This document shows positions 39,801 to 50,288 of a stretch of DNA of 64,000 nucleotides, in pieces. The notes under the pieces are model-generated. The model did no database searches. It saw only the letters and a program-made list of their open reading frames with translations, and was not told the origin of the DNA. Origin of the DNA: Erigeron canadensis (Eukaryota; Streptophyta; Magnoliopsida; Asterales; Asteraceae); NCBI RefSeq assembly GCF_010389155.1, contig NC_057766.1, positions 27,103,516 to 27,167,515 of the forward strand, in the 5' to 3' direction. Position numbers and translations under genes: made by a program. Every line of letters begins with the position of its first letter. The stretch's first letter is position 1.

Positions 39801-40706
39801 CAAATATGGAAATCAGTTGCTGAAAAGTTAGAAGTCCATTTGGAAGCCAGCCGACAAATGAGAAGGGATGTAGAAGCTTCTCTTTTGGCTCAAGTGGCCA
39901 CTGAAGTGAAGCTAAAAGAAGAAAACAGCAGTCTTGTTTGCACTTTGAAAGAAAAGGAGAAAACAATTACCGATCTTGAAGAAAAGATAAAAGAAGTCAG
40001 GCAAAACACGCTTTTACAATTGGCTAAAAAGAATGGTGATGATCTTGAAAAGTGGGAAAAAGATTGGGTGACACAGGAACTCGAAGCTGCAATTCTTGCA
40101 CAGTTAGAATACGAGAGAATTCATGAGTATGAAAAGCAGAGTCTAAATAAGCTTGTAGAAGAGAAAGATCAGAGAATCGTTAACCTCCAGGAAATTATGA
40201 GCTCTCTGGAAAAAGAACTGGATCACTCGAGTGCTTCTTTTTCTTCTCAACTAACAAGAATGCAGGCAGAAATGAACTTTTTTCATGAAGCTTGGCAGAA
40301 GATAAGAACAACTGTGGTTCTGAAGGAGATTGAAGTCCAAGAAAAGAGTTTGATGATCATAGAATTGGAAAAAGATCTAGGAGAGCAGATTGAGTTTGTG
40401 AAGAAATGTTTATTAAGTGTCAAGAACTTGTCATCAGACAATGAAAACTTGATGGATATTATTGGTGGTGCATCAGAATGGATTAATAAGCTATCAAGGG
40501 AGGATGGGCAAGTGATGGGAAATTTGAGGAATATAATGTCGAGGTTTGATGAGAACCATGTTAGCAGAGGAGGGCATGGGCATCCAGATTCGAAAGACCA
40601 TTTTGATCCAGTGAAAGAAAACATAAACTTGTATCAGTCTCCCAAGAGGAACACAGTAGATATTAGTCTTGATGAGCGATCACCGTTGAGAACTCTCAAC
40701 AGTTAG
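36882..40706 (+). CDS. Long coiled-coil protein, At4g38062-like
   Basis: A single coding exon of 3825 nt encodes 1274 residues starting MEKVYEELDDAKAEIEKL. The ATG at 36882 is chosen because homologues begin M-(D/E)-K-V-Y-E-E-L; an in-frame GTG six bases upstream is not a plausible start. Almost the whole protein is predicted coiled coil, with heptads rich in Leu, Glu and Lys and no membrane or enzymatic signature. It matches the plant family of uncharacterised myosin-heavy-chain-like proteins typified by At4g38062; function is unknown. Residues 331-630 consist of five tandem 60-residue units. Residues about 743-946 consist of 81-residue units. These make it longer than the roughly 1050 residues I recall for relatives. 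The C-terminus is Ser/Pro-richer (VDISLDERSPLRTLNS). Confidence 0.88.
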   Translation: MEKVYEELDDAKAEIEKLRLECRAKAELFDNFKRSHADQVKRIQELNQKLEKQAQEVEAKADEVFDTKQSLEELECRLKEKESVVKSLTSNNDKLRADFDSKLRESEVEKQKLLSSLEEANVKMSDLEHQNRVFMDKIEVLKEGIVSVSQKKCVTESKMAMASKQMRERGDIFGKLEEEKVKLEEQLKWKNEQFQHLEEAHKKLRDNLKAKEKEWDMEKCALVDHISAMETKLGSQSKVSEVFKRRLETCSEALACEENRRKGLDIQILELEETKSKLVALTNEKESACKEMESKIVKLGDENQELVSSLKESQIREASNSSSITKLQNNIKSLEQNHNVKEAEWSSQFEKVAADLDSCKLELASKEARLKDIMTELNAYNSQVLQFRAEIKSLEQNHNVKEAEWSSRFEKVAADLNSCRLELASKEARLKDIMTESDAYNSQVLQLRTEIKSLEQIHNAGEADWSSRFEKVAADLNSCRLELASKEARLKDVMTESDAYNSQVLQLRTEIKSLEQIHNAREADWSSQLDKLVEDLNSCRFALESKDARLKEIITESNDYKSQVSQLTMEIKSLEQIHKAREAEWNSRFEKVVEDLNSCRPELESKEARLKEIMAELNDCHSQVSQLSMEKQEAAHMMEAVKSKVAADLNSFRLELESKDARLKEIMMELNDCNSQVLQLTKEKEESALKMKAMKSAADAELDSCRLELQSKEARLKAVTTELNDYNSQVLQLIKEKEESAVMMVAMKSTLVEARSDIDKEKLVLHKEIESHKKKLLQTESELVYVCDLLESKEARLKEITSKLNDCNTQVLQLTMEKEESAIMMVAMKSTLTEARSNIDKEKVLLHKEAKNRKKKLLQTESELVYVCDLLESKEARLKEITTELNDCNSQVLQLIMEKEESAIMMVAMKSTLMEAGSNIDEDKILLHKELDNHKKQLLQTTTKLENACDLLDKANEELAHSYCEVNGVEFELQIWKSVAEKLEVHLEASRQMRRDVEASLLAQVATEVKLKEENSSLVCTLKEKEKTITDLEEKIKEVRQNTLLQLAKKNGDDLEKWEKDWVTQELEAAILAQLEYERIHEYEKQSLNKLVEEKDQRIVNLQEIMSSLEKELDHSSASFSSQLTRMQAEMNFFHEAWQKIRTTVVLKEIEVQEKSLMIIELEKDLGEQIEFVKKCLLSVKNLSSDNENLMDIIGGASEWINKLSREDGQVMGNLRNIMSRFDENHVSRGGHGHPDSKDHFDPVKENINLYQSPKRNTVDISLDERSPLRTLNS
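37872..38771 (+). repeat. Five in-frame 180-bp tandem units within the coiled-coil gene
   Basis: Units start at 37872, 38052, 38232, 38412 and 38592, exactly 180 bases apart. Each encodes 60 residues beginning IKSLEQ(N/I)HN and containing SKEARLKDIMTE. Units 2-4 are nearly identical in DNA sequence. Units 1 and 5 are more diverged, as expected for recent expansion from the centre of the array. Confidence 0.95.
39108..39720 (+). repeat. 243-bp tandem units within the coiled-coil gene
   Basis: Units start at 39108, 39351 and 39594 (the third is partial). Each encodes 81 residues opening MMVAMKSTL and containing LLQTESELVYVCDLLESKEA. The period keeps the reading frame. A second, independent expansion in the same gene. 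Confidence 0.92.
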
Positions 40707-42991
40707 CTGAACCTGTTTGTCCAAAGTAGCTAACCAATGTATTTTTTGTATTTCTGATTTTTTGTTTCCGCACGTTACGGGATACAATATGTGACTTGTA
40801 TGAACCCCATTTGTTGAAATAACATAACTGAATGATTGAATGCAGTTTAACTCAGTTAGCAAACAAATTTCTTAAAGCTCTCATCCTGTACAGAAAGTCA
40901 TCTTTATGTTGTTTTGTCATTTGACAAAGGCTGTAGCTTTATGATCCTTTTAGTTGTAGGTTTGTACCCATGCACAAGCTCGCCTATCGGGCTTAATAAG
41001 CAAATTGATGTTACTTTGGGACAAATTAAATTGATCCCAACAACACATTTCATAGTACTTTCATGTAAAACGTATAGCAAGATCTTTGGTATCTTGAAAA
41101 ATACTTTTGACTATTTAGTAGTTACTTGGTACTTATGCTTGGGATAACAAACAAAATTTCAATGGAACATGATCATTGATTTTATATCGATGCTACTGAT
41201 GGTATTGTGTTTTGGTGGGTTTGAATGTTGAGGATGGTGCATTACAGTTCAAAGCAGCAAAAGTTTAGCACGTTTTAAGAAAAAAATTATACAATAGACG
41301 CATGAATCCTGTATGATTACAACAGTCGCAACATTTCTCAGTGGAACCTAGTAAGAATTCGTCACTCGACTATCTACATCTAGTACACATCAATAAACAA
41401 AATTTTCTTTGTCAGCAGATGAATTCCTCATCTTTGTAGTAACTTGATGCTGATATGTCGAAGTCAACAACTGATGCACATGTTTGAATTGTAAATCTCT
41501 ATGCCGTGCATGTCTTCTTCTCCAAGTTGAAAGTTAAGTGCCAGAATTTAAGCTTATAGATCCTAGACATTTTGAAATTATTCTGAGCCTCGTTTAGTCA
41601 ACTACACAAAAGTCAAAACTATCCATAATTAGAAAATGAGACCTATCAGTCAAATAACCTGGTGTGTAAGATTTTGTTAAAGCATCTACAGCGGCAGATT
41701 TTGTCTTGTCAAAAGTTACAATTTCACATTTGCATAAACAGTCCTCTAGGAGAGCTACTTGTGGTTCCAAAAATATAAATTAGCATGTGCAAATGAACAA
41801 TTCATAGTTTTTGCATTGTATAAAAAAGGTGGCAGTTTCAACTGGTTTACTTATAAATATATTGATTTGGTCATAGTTTAACTAATTATGCCTAGAAATG
41901 AACCAAACATGTTTTTCAGGTGATCCCTTGACACCACCCAAATTTGACCAGTTACCCACCATGTAAAACCCACCCATTTTGCCACCTGATTCATTGTCTT
42001 GGGCAGTCCATGTATAATCAATACACTTGAGTAAATATATCATATCTCATTCGTATCCAAGCAGACAGGAGCTAAAAACCATCGAGTCTTTCTGACTTGA
42101 AAATTTTAAATGCTAATGCAAAAAGGCAAACCACCGACATCCATAGAGAACTCATGTTCAGATGTAAAAAAAAGAAAAAATTTATTTAGGTGTTTGACTA
42201 AAAAGATGGTAACCACATTTAGGTAGCATGAGTAAAGACAATGCTTTATTATTAAAAGCAAGACATGATTTTAGAAATCAGTGACAGGTAAGCCACATTA
42301 GTGACTAGTTTGTCAAATATAAGCGCTCAACATGTGAAAAAAATTGGAATAAGATTAGTGGATGAGCCGCTAAACTCAAAGTAAAAGCCTGAAACGGCTT
42401 GAGAAGCATGTTAGAAATCAAGAAGCCAAGGTTGGGCAGAGTACGCAGATCGATATATAGTATAGCGTAAAATGAAGAAAGGAGAGAATACAACTAACAT
42501 CCGTCATATAAATGTACGAGCTATGGAAGCAGCATCCGTCTTTCTTCTTTTTCTTTATATGCGTGTGTACATGTTGACCATCGACTTCATATGAACTCTG
42601 TATATTATAGATGATATTATTATAGGGGGTTTTGAATATATATAATTTACTTCAGCTGAATATGATATGATAGTTTTAAAAGCATTACTAACTAAACACA
42701 ACGGTATGGAAACTCGAGTAAGTTTTTACATGGATGATGTTATATAAACCACCTCAAAACAAAAGTATACTAGATACTCGGTTAGGCCACATACATCTAC
42801 AAACAAACAATCAACGCGACTCACGAATAAGAATAATTTACAGATAAAAAACTGTAAGGATTAAGGAACAGCATTAACGCACTGACTAGGAGTAATTAAC
42901 AAGGCCAGACAAAAGTAAAATCAACAATAAACCAAGGATGGATACATACAAGTACTTAATGTCTTAACAAACATCATTACGAAACAACAGC
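40707..42991. other. 3' side of coiled-coil gene, family A relic, and 3' flank of B1
   Basis: About 40840-41515 matches 55600-56030, which leads into the 3' end of gene A3. Here the match stops (around 41515) before any A coding sequence, so this is the tail of a deleted A copy. From about 41400 to 42060 a related block recurs at 50480-50790 downstream of B2, and 42490-42990 recurs at 52440-52963 downstream of B3. No intact gene lies in this stretch. Confidence 0.55.
42490..42991 (-). repeat. Duplicated 3' flank of family B (partner 52440-52963)
   Basis: Shared words in order include CTTTCTTCTTTTTCTTTATA, CATGTTGACCATCGACTTCA, TAGATACT and CAATCAACGCGACTCAC, all in the same orientation in both places. 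The block sits just downstream of B1 here and of B3 at the partner site. The duplication unit was therefore larger than the coding region. Confidence 0.8.
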
Positions 42992-44454
42992 TTAATCTTC
43001 TGGTACGATTTCATAGGTGAATGTGTAGTTTGACCTCCTCAACACAATTCTGCCCAAGGTTTCTTTTGAATGCGCAAATGTTTCTGACTCAATTGAGACA
43101 CCAAGAAACGTCTTCAGTAACATGATGAGATAAAGTAAGAAAAACGGCGAAAATGTTATGCAGTCATGAAGGTTGTTGGGGACCAATAACACCAACGCAA
43201 GCGAGACAGGTACAAGAAGTCCCACATAATATATCTTGGGAGTTTTGTCCTCTGATTCACGTAAAAAGACAAAAGCATCGCTGATACAATGTCCAGGGGG
43301 GGAGCAAAAAACACCATCCAAAGGGAGAAAGGTGCATTAATTGCAGAGAAGCATTCGACGATTCTTCTGAAAATAAGTAGTAAATTGAAAGCACAATACC
43401 GAACAAAAATAGACATGAGCACGGATACCAGATGGGCCAGTTGGACATGCTACGGGGAGCATATAACATCATCCCAAGGGAGAAAGTTGCAAAAATGGCC
43501 GAGTAGACACCGATGATTTAAAGTATGGTGTAATGACGGTAATGTCTATCCTTCATTTGCAGGAAGTAGTATGTAAAAATCATAACTCCACTTACGACAA
43601 CAGCCACAGATAACGCAACAATCGACATGATCATAAACAAACTGTTAATTTCAAAAGGAGATTGATTTTTGGCTATGATATCATATCTAAGGCATACTAG
43701 CAGTCTCATGAAAACAAATCCCAGCATCAGAGACAAAAAGCAAAAGTATACGCGAAACCTAAAACACGTACAAATTGCAAGTAGATTAGTCTTTATATAT
43801 GCTAAAAGACAACTAAAATTTTATAAAATTAAAATTTGCTTATGTCATATTTACTTAATACTGGTAATAATATTTGCTTAAGTTTTAGGTAAAATAAAAC
43901 AAGTATTAAAGTAAAACAAATAAAACAATAGGTCTCTCTTCAAATCACCGTGCACCATGAAAATCATCGTGCAAAAATTGCTCCGTGAATCTTTGTGTAT
44001 CAAATTAACCATGATTTAAAGGCCAAGATCTTGTCCTATTTGTTTTACTTCAATGCTTACAATCCGCAAAACCTGTTTGCTTATGTCATATATTTATATA
44101 TAAAAAGTATTGGATTTTGTTAATGACACCACTTATGCGAAAATTTGTTTTTCTTATACGAAAATTCACTGGGTGGTCTTTTATATGTAAAATACTAGGA
44201 CGACTGTCATTGTTATTTTCCAAGAATATTTTGTATGTATCAAAATATGGATATATATACTTGTATTTAATTTCATAAATCGAAAACGATAAAGAGAAGA
44301 AGAAGAAAAAAACTTACGACTGGCGTGGAAAGGGATCGATTTGAAGAACGCAACAGTGCATCGGGTCATCTTCATTCGTAACAGTAACAATGTACTTCCT
44401 GTCATGCTTTACCAAAAATCCGTTGATACCAGTAGATGAATCCTCCGACACCAT
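42992..44454 (-). pseudogene. Family B membrane protein, copy B1, broken
   Basis: Exon 1 is 44318-44454 (MVSEDSSTGINGFLVKHDRK...); exon 2 is 42992-43758. The structure equals that of B3. Two disabling changes are visible. Lys codon AAA of B2 (ATACTTAAAATC) is TAA at 43518-43520. The C run 43296-43302 (G on the plus strand) has seven bases where B2 and B3 have six, which shifts the frame. Past these the remaining sequence still encodes the family C-terminus KETLGRIVLRRSNYTFTYEIVPED in pieces. A MULE lies only 74 bases upstream of the start codon, so the promoter is also displaced. No function is expected. Confidence 0.85.
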
Positions 44455-44455
44455 G

Positions 44456-44493
<38 letters not shown>
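44456..44493. repeat. (TA)n microsatellite upstream of B1
   Basis: About 19 TA units lie between the B1 start codon and the MULE. B3 has only a short AT stretch in the same place. Confidence 0.9.
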
Positions 44494-44495
<2 letters not shown>

Positions 44496-44822
44496 AGAGA
44501 GAGATATATATTTTGTTATTCGATGGAAGCGAAAAGAATCTGGGGATGTATGCAACTTGTCATCTTTTACTATTGTATGTATGCATCAAAAAAATTTAAC
44601 GTTTGATGGATGTAAACTTACTAGGTTGAATAAAGCGTGTAGTTACCGGTTGGATGAATTTTGTAGCTGGTAACGTGCCATCGTGGCTTCCATGTCACGT
44701 AAATAATAACGAAACCCTAATATTTCCCCTCTTTTTCTTTATTTCTCCCGCCCCCATCTCTTTTCCCTCTCTTTTTTTACCGCTCCCTCTCCCTCTCTGT
44801 TTCTTCTTCTTCTTCTTCTGCC

Positions 44823-45319
44823 ATGGCTTCAAGCTTGTCTACTGCTTCAAGAAACCCAACTAATCGATATGTGTAGTGTCACTGCGGGGAAAAGATGTTC
44901 GTTTACACCTCGTGGACTACAAAAAATCCAGGGAGGCGATTTGTACGATGCCCCTAGGTGAGTTTCCATATAATAATGAATAAATTGAATCAGGGTTTGT
45001 TTACTAGGGTTATTTTGTGTTTTTTGTCCAGGTGAAAAGTCAAAAGTGTACGACCTTTTCCTTCCTTGATGAAGAACTACCGAATCAGTATTACAAGGAC
45101 CTTTTTTATGATCTTCATTCTCAATCAAAGGAAACTGCTAACTTTAAATCTGGAATGAGAGATGAAGAAGACGATTCAAAGGTTCAATCTCTGTTGAAAG
45201 CATTGGAAGACTTGAATTTCTCGAAAAAAAGAGTGAATATGAAAGACAAGTTTTTTTATTTTTCTGTTGGTGTTGCATTCATGTTGATCGTTGTGATAGG
45301 ACTAGTGCTTATGAACTAA
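44823..45319 (+). pseudogene. GRF-type zinc-finger protein carried in the MULE, broken
   Basis: Two exons are seen, 44823-44957 and 45032-45319. The first encodes the zinc finger CHCGEKMFVYTSWTTKNPGR ... RFVRCP, with Cys/His ligands C-x-C and C-x(n)-C. The second encodes KCTTFSFLDEEL (the rest of the finger), a charged coiled segment, and a C-terminal hydrophobic helix (VGVAFMLIVVIGLVL), an arrangement typical of small plant GRF proteins. TAG codons at 44874-44876 and 44955-44957 break exon 1. Such genes are often carried by plant MULEs, and its location inside the terminal repeats supports capture. Confidence 0.8.
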
Positions 45320-45827
45320 GTAGGTTGTGTTGGTTTGATTGTATCTGTTTTATTGGACTTATGTAATGAAAGTGTTGGCAGATTTTATGTTGATTTTGTC
45401 AAAATAATGTAATTTACTGCAAAATTTTTGTAAGGGAAAAAAAAGTGACAATAGTTACAAAATATTTCCTGCAGGATTAACAAAACAAACCATATACAAA
45501 AACAATATACCATACCTAACTTAAACAAAAACATCAATTAGCAGTGACACTAGATCATATATTTCCTGCATGATTAACAAAACAAACCATATACAAAATT
45601 GTGGCATCATATTATAACTGCAACATACCATTCATTCATAGCAGGATTAATAGTTACAAAATAGATGCAGTTAAGTGTGGCATGCCACACAATTAGCAGT
45701 CACAAAAGAGATCACAGTTTACCTGCAGTTAAGTGTCTACCACATCTACATACTACTACAATTTCATACCCCAAAAGACAACAATACAGTTACATAAGTT
45801 AAGTTTTAGACTTAAATTGTTTGATTC

Positions 45828-48754
45828 CTAATCAACTACCAACATGTTATCAGGTGTGCTTCCTGGTCCTAGCACATGCTTTGCAAGCTTTATTGACAAA
45901 ATTCTCTGGCTAGGGGTCCTGAGTTTCAGTGGTGGAGCCTTCTTCTTTGGTGTTGGAGGTTTTTTCTTTGTCTTGTCTAATGCAACTTTCTTTCCTTGAT
46001 GTGCCTCACTTGGTTGCCTTGGTGCAGACACTGGAATCCTTTCTTCAATTGCTTGTGGTCTGGATGGTTGAACCATTGTTCCTGATGTACCAATGCCATT
46101 TCCTAGCCATGACATTGTTCTGCCAAAAGCAATTGTGTGTCCTCCCCTACCCTTACCAAAATCATTTCCACCCTTCTTGATTCCTAACTTGGCCCCAGTG
46201 CTTCTTATATAACCACTATCTGTAACACATAAATTAAACAAGATTATATGTTATTGTAAGTATAATATATAAATTAAACAAGACTAAATATATAAATTAA
46301 ACAAGATTAAAGTAATAACTTACTGACTGTTGGTGGCAATGCAAACTTGAAACCTCCATTTGTAACCCCATGCCTCCTTCCAGGACTGATTGGTGGTTGA
46401 GTAAAGGAGTTGGTTGCCTTCTCAATTGTTGGTTCAGGTTTGTTTCCATGTGTTGACTCACTACTAGCTGCACTTGAAGTCTTTGTTGGTTTGTTTCCAT
46501 GTTTTGACTGACTACTGGTTGCAGTTGAAGACTTTGTTGGTTGGCTACTTGGTGGACTTGAAAACCTGGCTGGCTGGCTACTTGAGAACCTTTGTGGACT
46601 TGACAACCTTACTGGCTCATTACTTGGTTGAGTTGAAAACCTTGTTGCATCATTACTTTGTGGTTCATTATCTGCTTGACTTCCTTCCTTTGTTGGCTAA
46701 CTACTTGGTTCACTTCCAAATTTAGGAATATAAACTGGTGGCTGACTTGGTGGTGGTTGACTTGCAGTCCTCTGCATATTAGGAAGTGGCTGACTATGAG
46801 ATTGTCTCCTGCCAGACAACCTTGCACAAACTTGTTCCGATGAATTATGTCTTTCATTGGTCTCTTGACAACCTTGTGTTGGTCAGACATCAAAACCAGT
46901 TGATCACCTTGTTCACACTCAAGATCTTGTTCTAGTAACCTTAAAAACCATATCCAATTATCCTTATTATTCACTCCTACAATTGCCCAAGCAATGTGAT
47001 ATATCTAGTTGCCATCCCTTCCAATAGCTGTCAGTACCTCATCATTGCATGTTGTTTTCAAAAAACAACCATCTAATGTTACAATCTTCCTGCATCCAAC
47101 TTTCCACCCCTGTTTCAGACCATACAAGCATACATAGAATCTGTCAAAGTAAACTGCCCCATCAGGGTTGACAGTGGTGCCAAGTTGAACAGTTGAACCA
47201 GGATTTGTCCTCAGCAATGCTTCACCATATGGCCTAAGTAGAGCATAATGCTCCTCTAAAGACTTCTCAAATTCAGTCAATGCCCAAGTCTTAGCCCTTG
47301 TGACCTATGTATGTGTTACAAAGCACTTGTATTTTTTCATGACTAACTCCTGAATGACACACAATTTTATATCTGGTTGTTGCCTAATCCTATGTGCAAA
47401 ATGCCTGCCTATCCACTTGTAATTTATCAATGTCCCAAACTTAAAATTCCTGGCACAAGTATGCTCCTCTTGCATTGTCCTAATCTGAAAATTCTTCTCT
47501 GTAGCCATCCAAGTTGCAAACAACCTAAACTTACACTTTCCCTTGTCTTGATATCTCATCCCATCCTTTATCTGTTTTCCCTTTTCTTCATCCTTCAGCT
47601 TTGGTGGTCTGTTTCCACACCTTGCAATGATGCTTTTACTACAACTCCTTTCATACCATAAAGAGTAACCATTTGCAAGGCCATAGTATGTCAGACACTC
47701 CTTTAGTTGCTCAGGGCTTTCATACTTTTCACCAATCTACAAAAAAAATGTATATTATACATTGCAGATGACTACAGTCACAAGATCATATATATTATAC
47801 AAAATTAATCATATAAAGTTGTTACCTTTGGCATTTTTAATCTCCAGTGAGTTGATTTGTCATAAACAGGGAATGCTCCATTGTCATTAGGTGGTGGTTA
47901 TAGGGGATCTTGAAATTCCTCCCCATCTTTCTTGTTCATTGCTTCAACTAGGTCCCTCAAGAATTCATCATACTCCTCTTGTATAACAGACCTCTCATGA
48001 CCAAGATCACTTTTATAGTCATCAATTTTAGGTAATTGGCTTGGCTTTGGCATCTTTGCAATGGGTCTACCTTGCCTGACTTCTCTGAGTTCATTTTCTC
48101 CTTCACTTAAGTGATCTAAGGAAGCTACTGATTCATCATCCCCATCAGCTACATCCCAATCATCATCCTTATCACTATCTCCATCTCCTGGATTCCTACT
48201 ACCTTCACTAGTTTCCTCATTGTTTTCTTTTTCCTCATTGTTTTCACTTTCCTCATTGTTTTCATTCTCATTGTTTTCACTTGCCTCATTGTTTTCATTC
48301 TCCTCATTATTTTCAGCGTTGTCATTGTTTTCACTTTCCTCATTGTTTTCCTTTTCAGTCTCATGATCTTCATTCTCATGGTCGTGTAAATCTATCTCCT
48401 TTTGTGGTTCATTGTTTTGACTATTTTGCACATAATTATCTAGGTTGACACCCACATGCTCACAAAACACTTACATAAGCCCATATGTATCAGCTAAGTC
48501 AAAAAAGGTCACTACTTCAGCATTATCTCTTATTTTCATGAATAACCCATGTCACCTGGTCTTAACTGATAGTACAACCCTTCTATTGGATTTCCTATTT
48601 CAAGCTCAATGTGATGCACTAACCCTTGTAACGTATCAAACTGTCTAATCTGAAGTGGATTTTGAAGACCATGAGAATAACGAAAAGGGTGAAAAAAGAA
48701 CATACCATCGTGATGGACATTTATCGGGAACAAAACAGGCTGTTGCTCTTCCAT
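45828..48754 (-). pseudogene. mudrA-type MULE transposase, decayed
   Basis: The frame starts at 48754 (MEEQQPVLFPINVHHDGMFF, the PB1-like N-terminus). It runs through a long Glu/Asn-rich acidic tract (about 48200-48430), the plant MuDR DNA-binding region (CKFRLFATWMATEKNFQIR ... HTCARNF) and part of the DDE transposase core (KIVTLDGCFLKT, GRDGN, YHIAWAIVG and LVLMSD). It ends in a Ser/Pro/Lys-rich C-terminus closing at 45828. Stops at 48471, 47898, 47305 and 47005 and a one-base loss near 48537 interrupt it. The section after LMSDQHK that should hold the last catalytic acidic residue and the CCHC finger is missing. It cannot make an active transposase. Confidence 0.85.
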
Positions 48755-49485
48755 TTACAAACACAAACATATAAAAAAAAAAACCTAAATTCAGACACAA
48801 ACATATAAAAAAAACATATATTTAGACAAAATAACTAACGTATTTGAAAACCCATAAATTATTTATGAAAACCTCCAATTTTTATAATCAAAATCAAAAA
48901 CCCTAATTTTTAAACACAAACATATAAAAGAAATATATATTCAGACTAATTAACAAACGTATTTGAAAACCAATACGTTATTTATGAAAACCCCCAATTT
49001 TTATAATCAAAATCAAAAACCCTAATTTTTTCCCCTTTTTGAAAACCCTAAATTTTTTTACAAAACATGTATCGTAGCTGAATGATTAATGTATAAGATA
49101 CCTTAATATAACAAGAAATAACTATCTAAACCATAGATCGTTCTTGATTTTGTGGGTTATTTGAAAGATTTTTGTATGAAATGGAAAGGGATCGGGGTGG
49201 GGTGGGTGGGTGGGTGTTAATTTAAGAGAAGTGATAACCGAAAGAGAAATTAGTGGGCGCATTTATAGGTGGTTGAAAATTATTATCGACGTGTAATTGT
49301 TTTTCCATGTCAGCATCAAAAACACGCGCCTCGTATTTTATGTGACCAGCTAAGCATCAAGCAGGTAAAATTGTACACGATTTATTCATTATGGAAACGT
49401 ACATCCATCAAACGTTCAATTTTTTTGATGCATACATACAATAGTAAAATATGACAAGTTACATAGATCCCCAGATTTTTTTCCC

Positions 49486-49560
49486 TTCGATGGAATTAAC
49501 TACTTCTTTCTCCTAACTAGCTATACTCGAATATTGGGCTTACGAATTTTTAGGGATGTT
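49486..49560 (-). promoter_or_regulatory. Original upstream region of B1, displaced by the MULE
   Basis: The sequence TTCGATGGAATTAACTACTT and the following CTAGCTATACTCGA match the region immediately upstream of B3 (54268-54320). The B1 promoter therefore now lies 5 kb from its coding region, on the far side of the transposon. Confidence 0.8.
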
Positions 49561-50288
49561 GTCTTAGTTTGGAGAATGATATCGATGAGGGTAGTGTAGG
49601 AGTATATATAATGAGAATTGATAATCCTAACATAACTTTTGATTGAGTCAATCATGGTACAAATATGAGTTTCCATATACATAAGGGTTAAGTATCTGGA
49701 AGTGTAAGTGATTTTTACATTTTTTCTATTGTATGAATGTAACTTTCATTTGGTTCATTGTATGCAACTAACCCGCTAAATTTGAACGATTAATGTAAAA
49801 TTTTAAAGTTGACGAACATGAACTTTTATATCCTTGTAATTATTTTAGTTATAATTACAAGAAGATAGATCAAAAGATAAATTAACATACTGAAAATTCA
49901 AAATACTCAGTCAAACTAATATGAGCGTACGGAAGTTTTTCTCTAGCTATAAACATTGTATAATTTCAATCTGCATACGTAAATATCTACTTTTAATATT
50001 CTATTAAATTAATTTAATTTAATTATAATCTAGCTAATAATAATACTCCGTCAATCCCTGTGTCATATTTTGAATTTTTCAATTTTTTTTCTCATAAACT
50101 TTAACCTTAAATATATTAATTTGTGGTATATCATATTTGATGAGAATTATACTGATTAAATATACATTTAGAACTTAATCAATTTATATAATTTTTATCG
50201 AATATTATATACCAACATAAATCAAAATATTTAAAATCAAAGTTTATAAAGAAAAACTTTAAACCAAGTAAGAATTTGTATCTACATA
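49561..50288. other. AT-rich spacer
   Basis: No gene seen. A short segment at about 49686-49775 starts and ends with GGGTTA/TAACCC and may be a small MITE, but no target duplication was confirmed. Confidence 0.4.

Larger units (their letters stand above)
44519..49495. mobile_element. 4.96-kb Mutator-like element (MULE) with target duplication
   Basis: The body at 44529-49485 is flanked by the 10-bp direct repeat TTCGATGGAA at 44519-44528 and 49486-49495 (9 bp if one base is counted in the end). The terminal inverted repeats are about 85 bp of strong similarity (both contain TTTTACTATTGTATGTATGC) fading by about 110 bp. Gene B3 keeps the uninterrupted site (GTTCGATGGAATCAAC at about 54266-54281), which proves the insertion into the B1 upstream region. 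It carries a decayed mudrA-type transposase on the minus strand and a decayed GRF zinc-finger passenger on the plus strand. It is non-functional as it stands. Confidence 0.93.
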
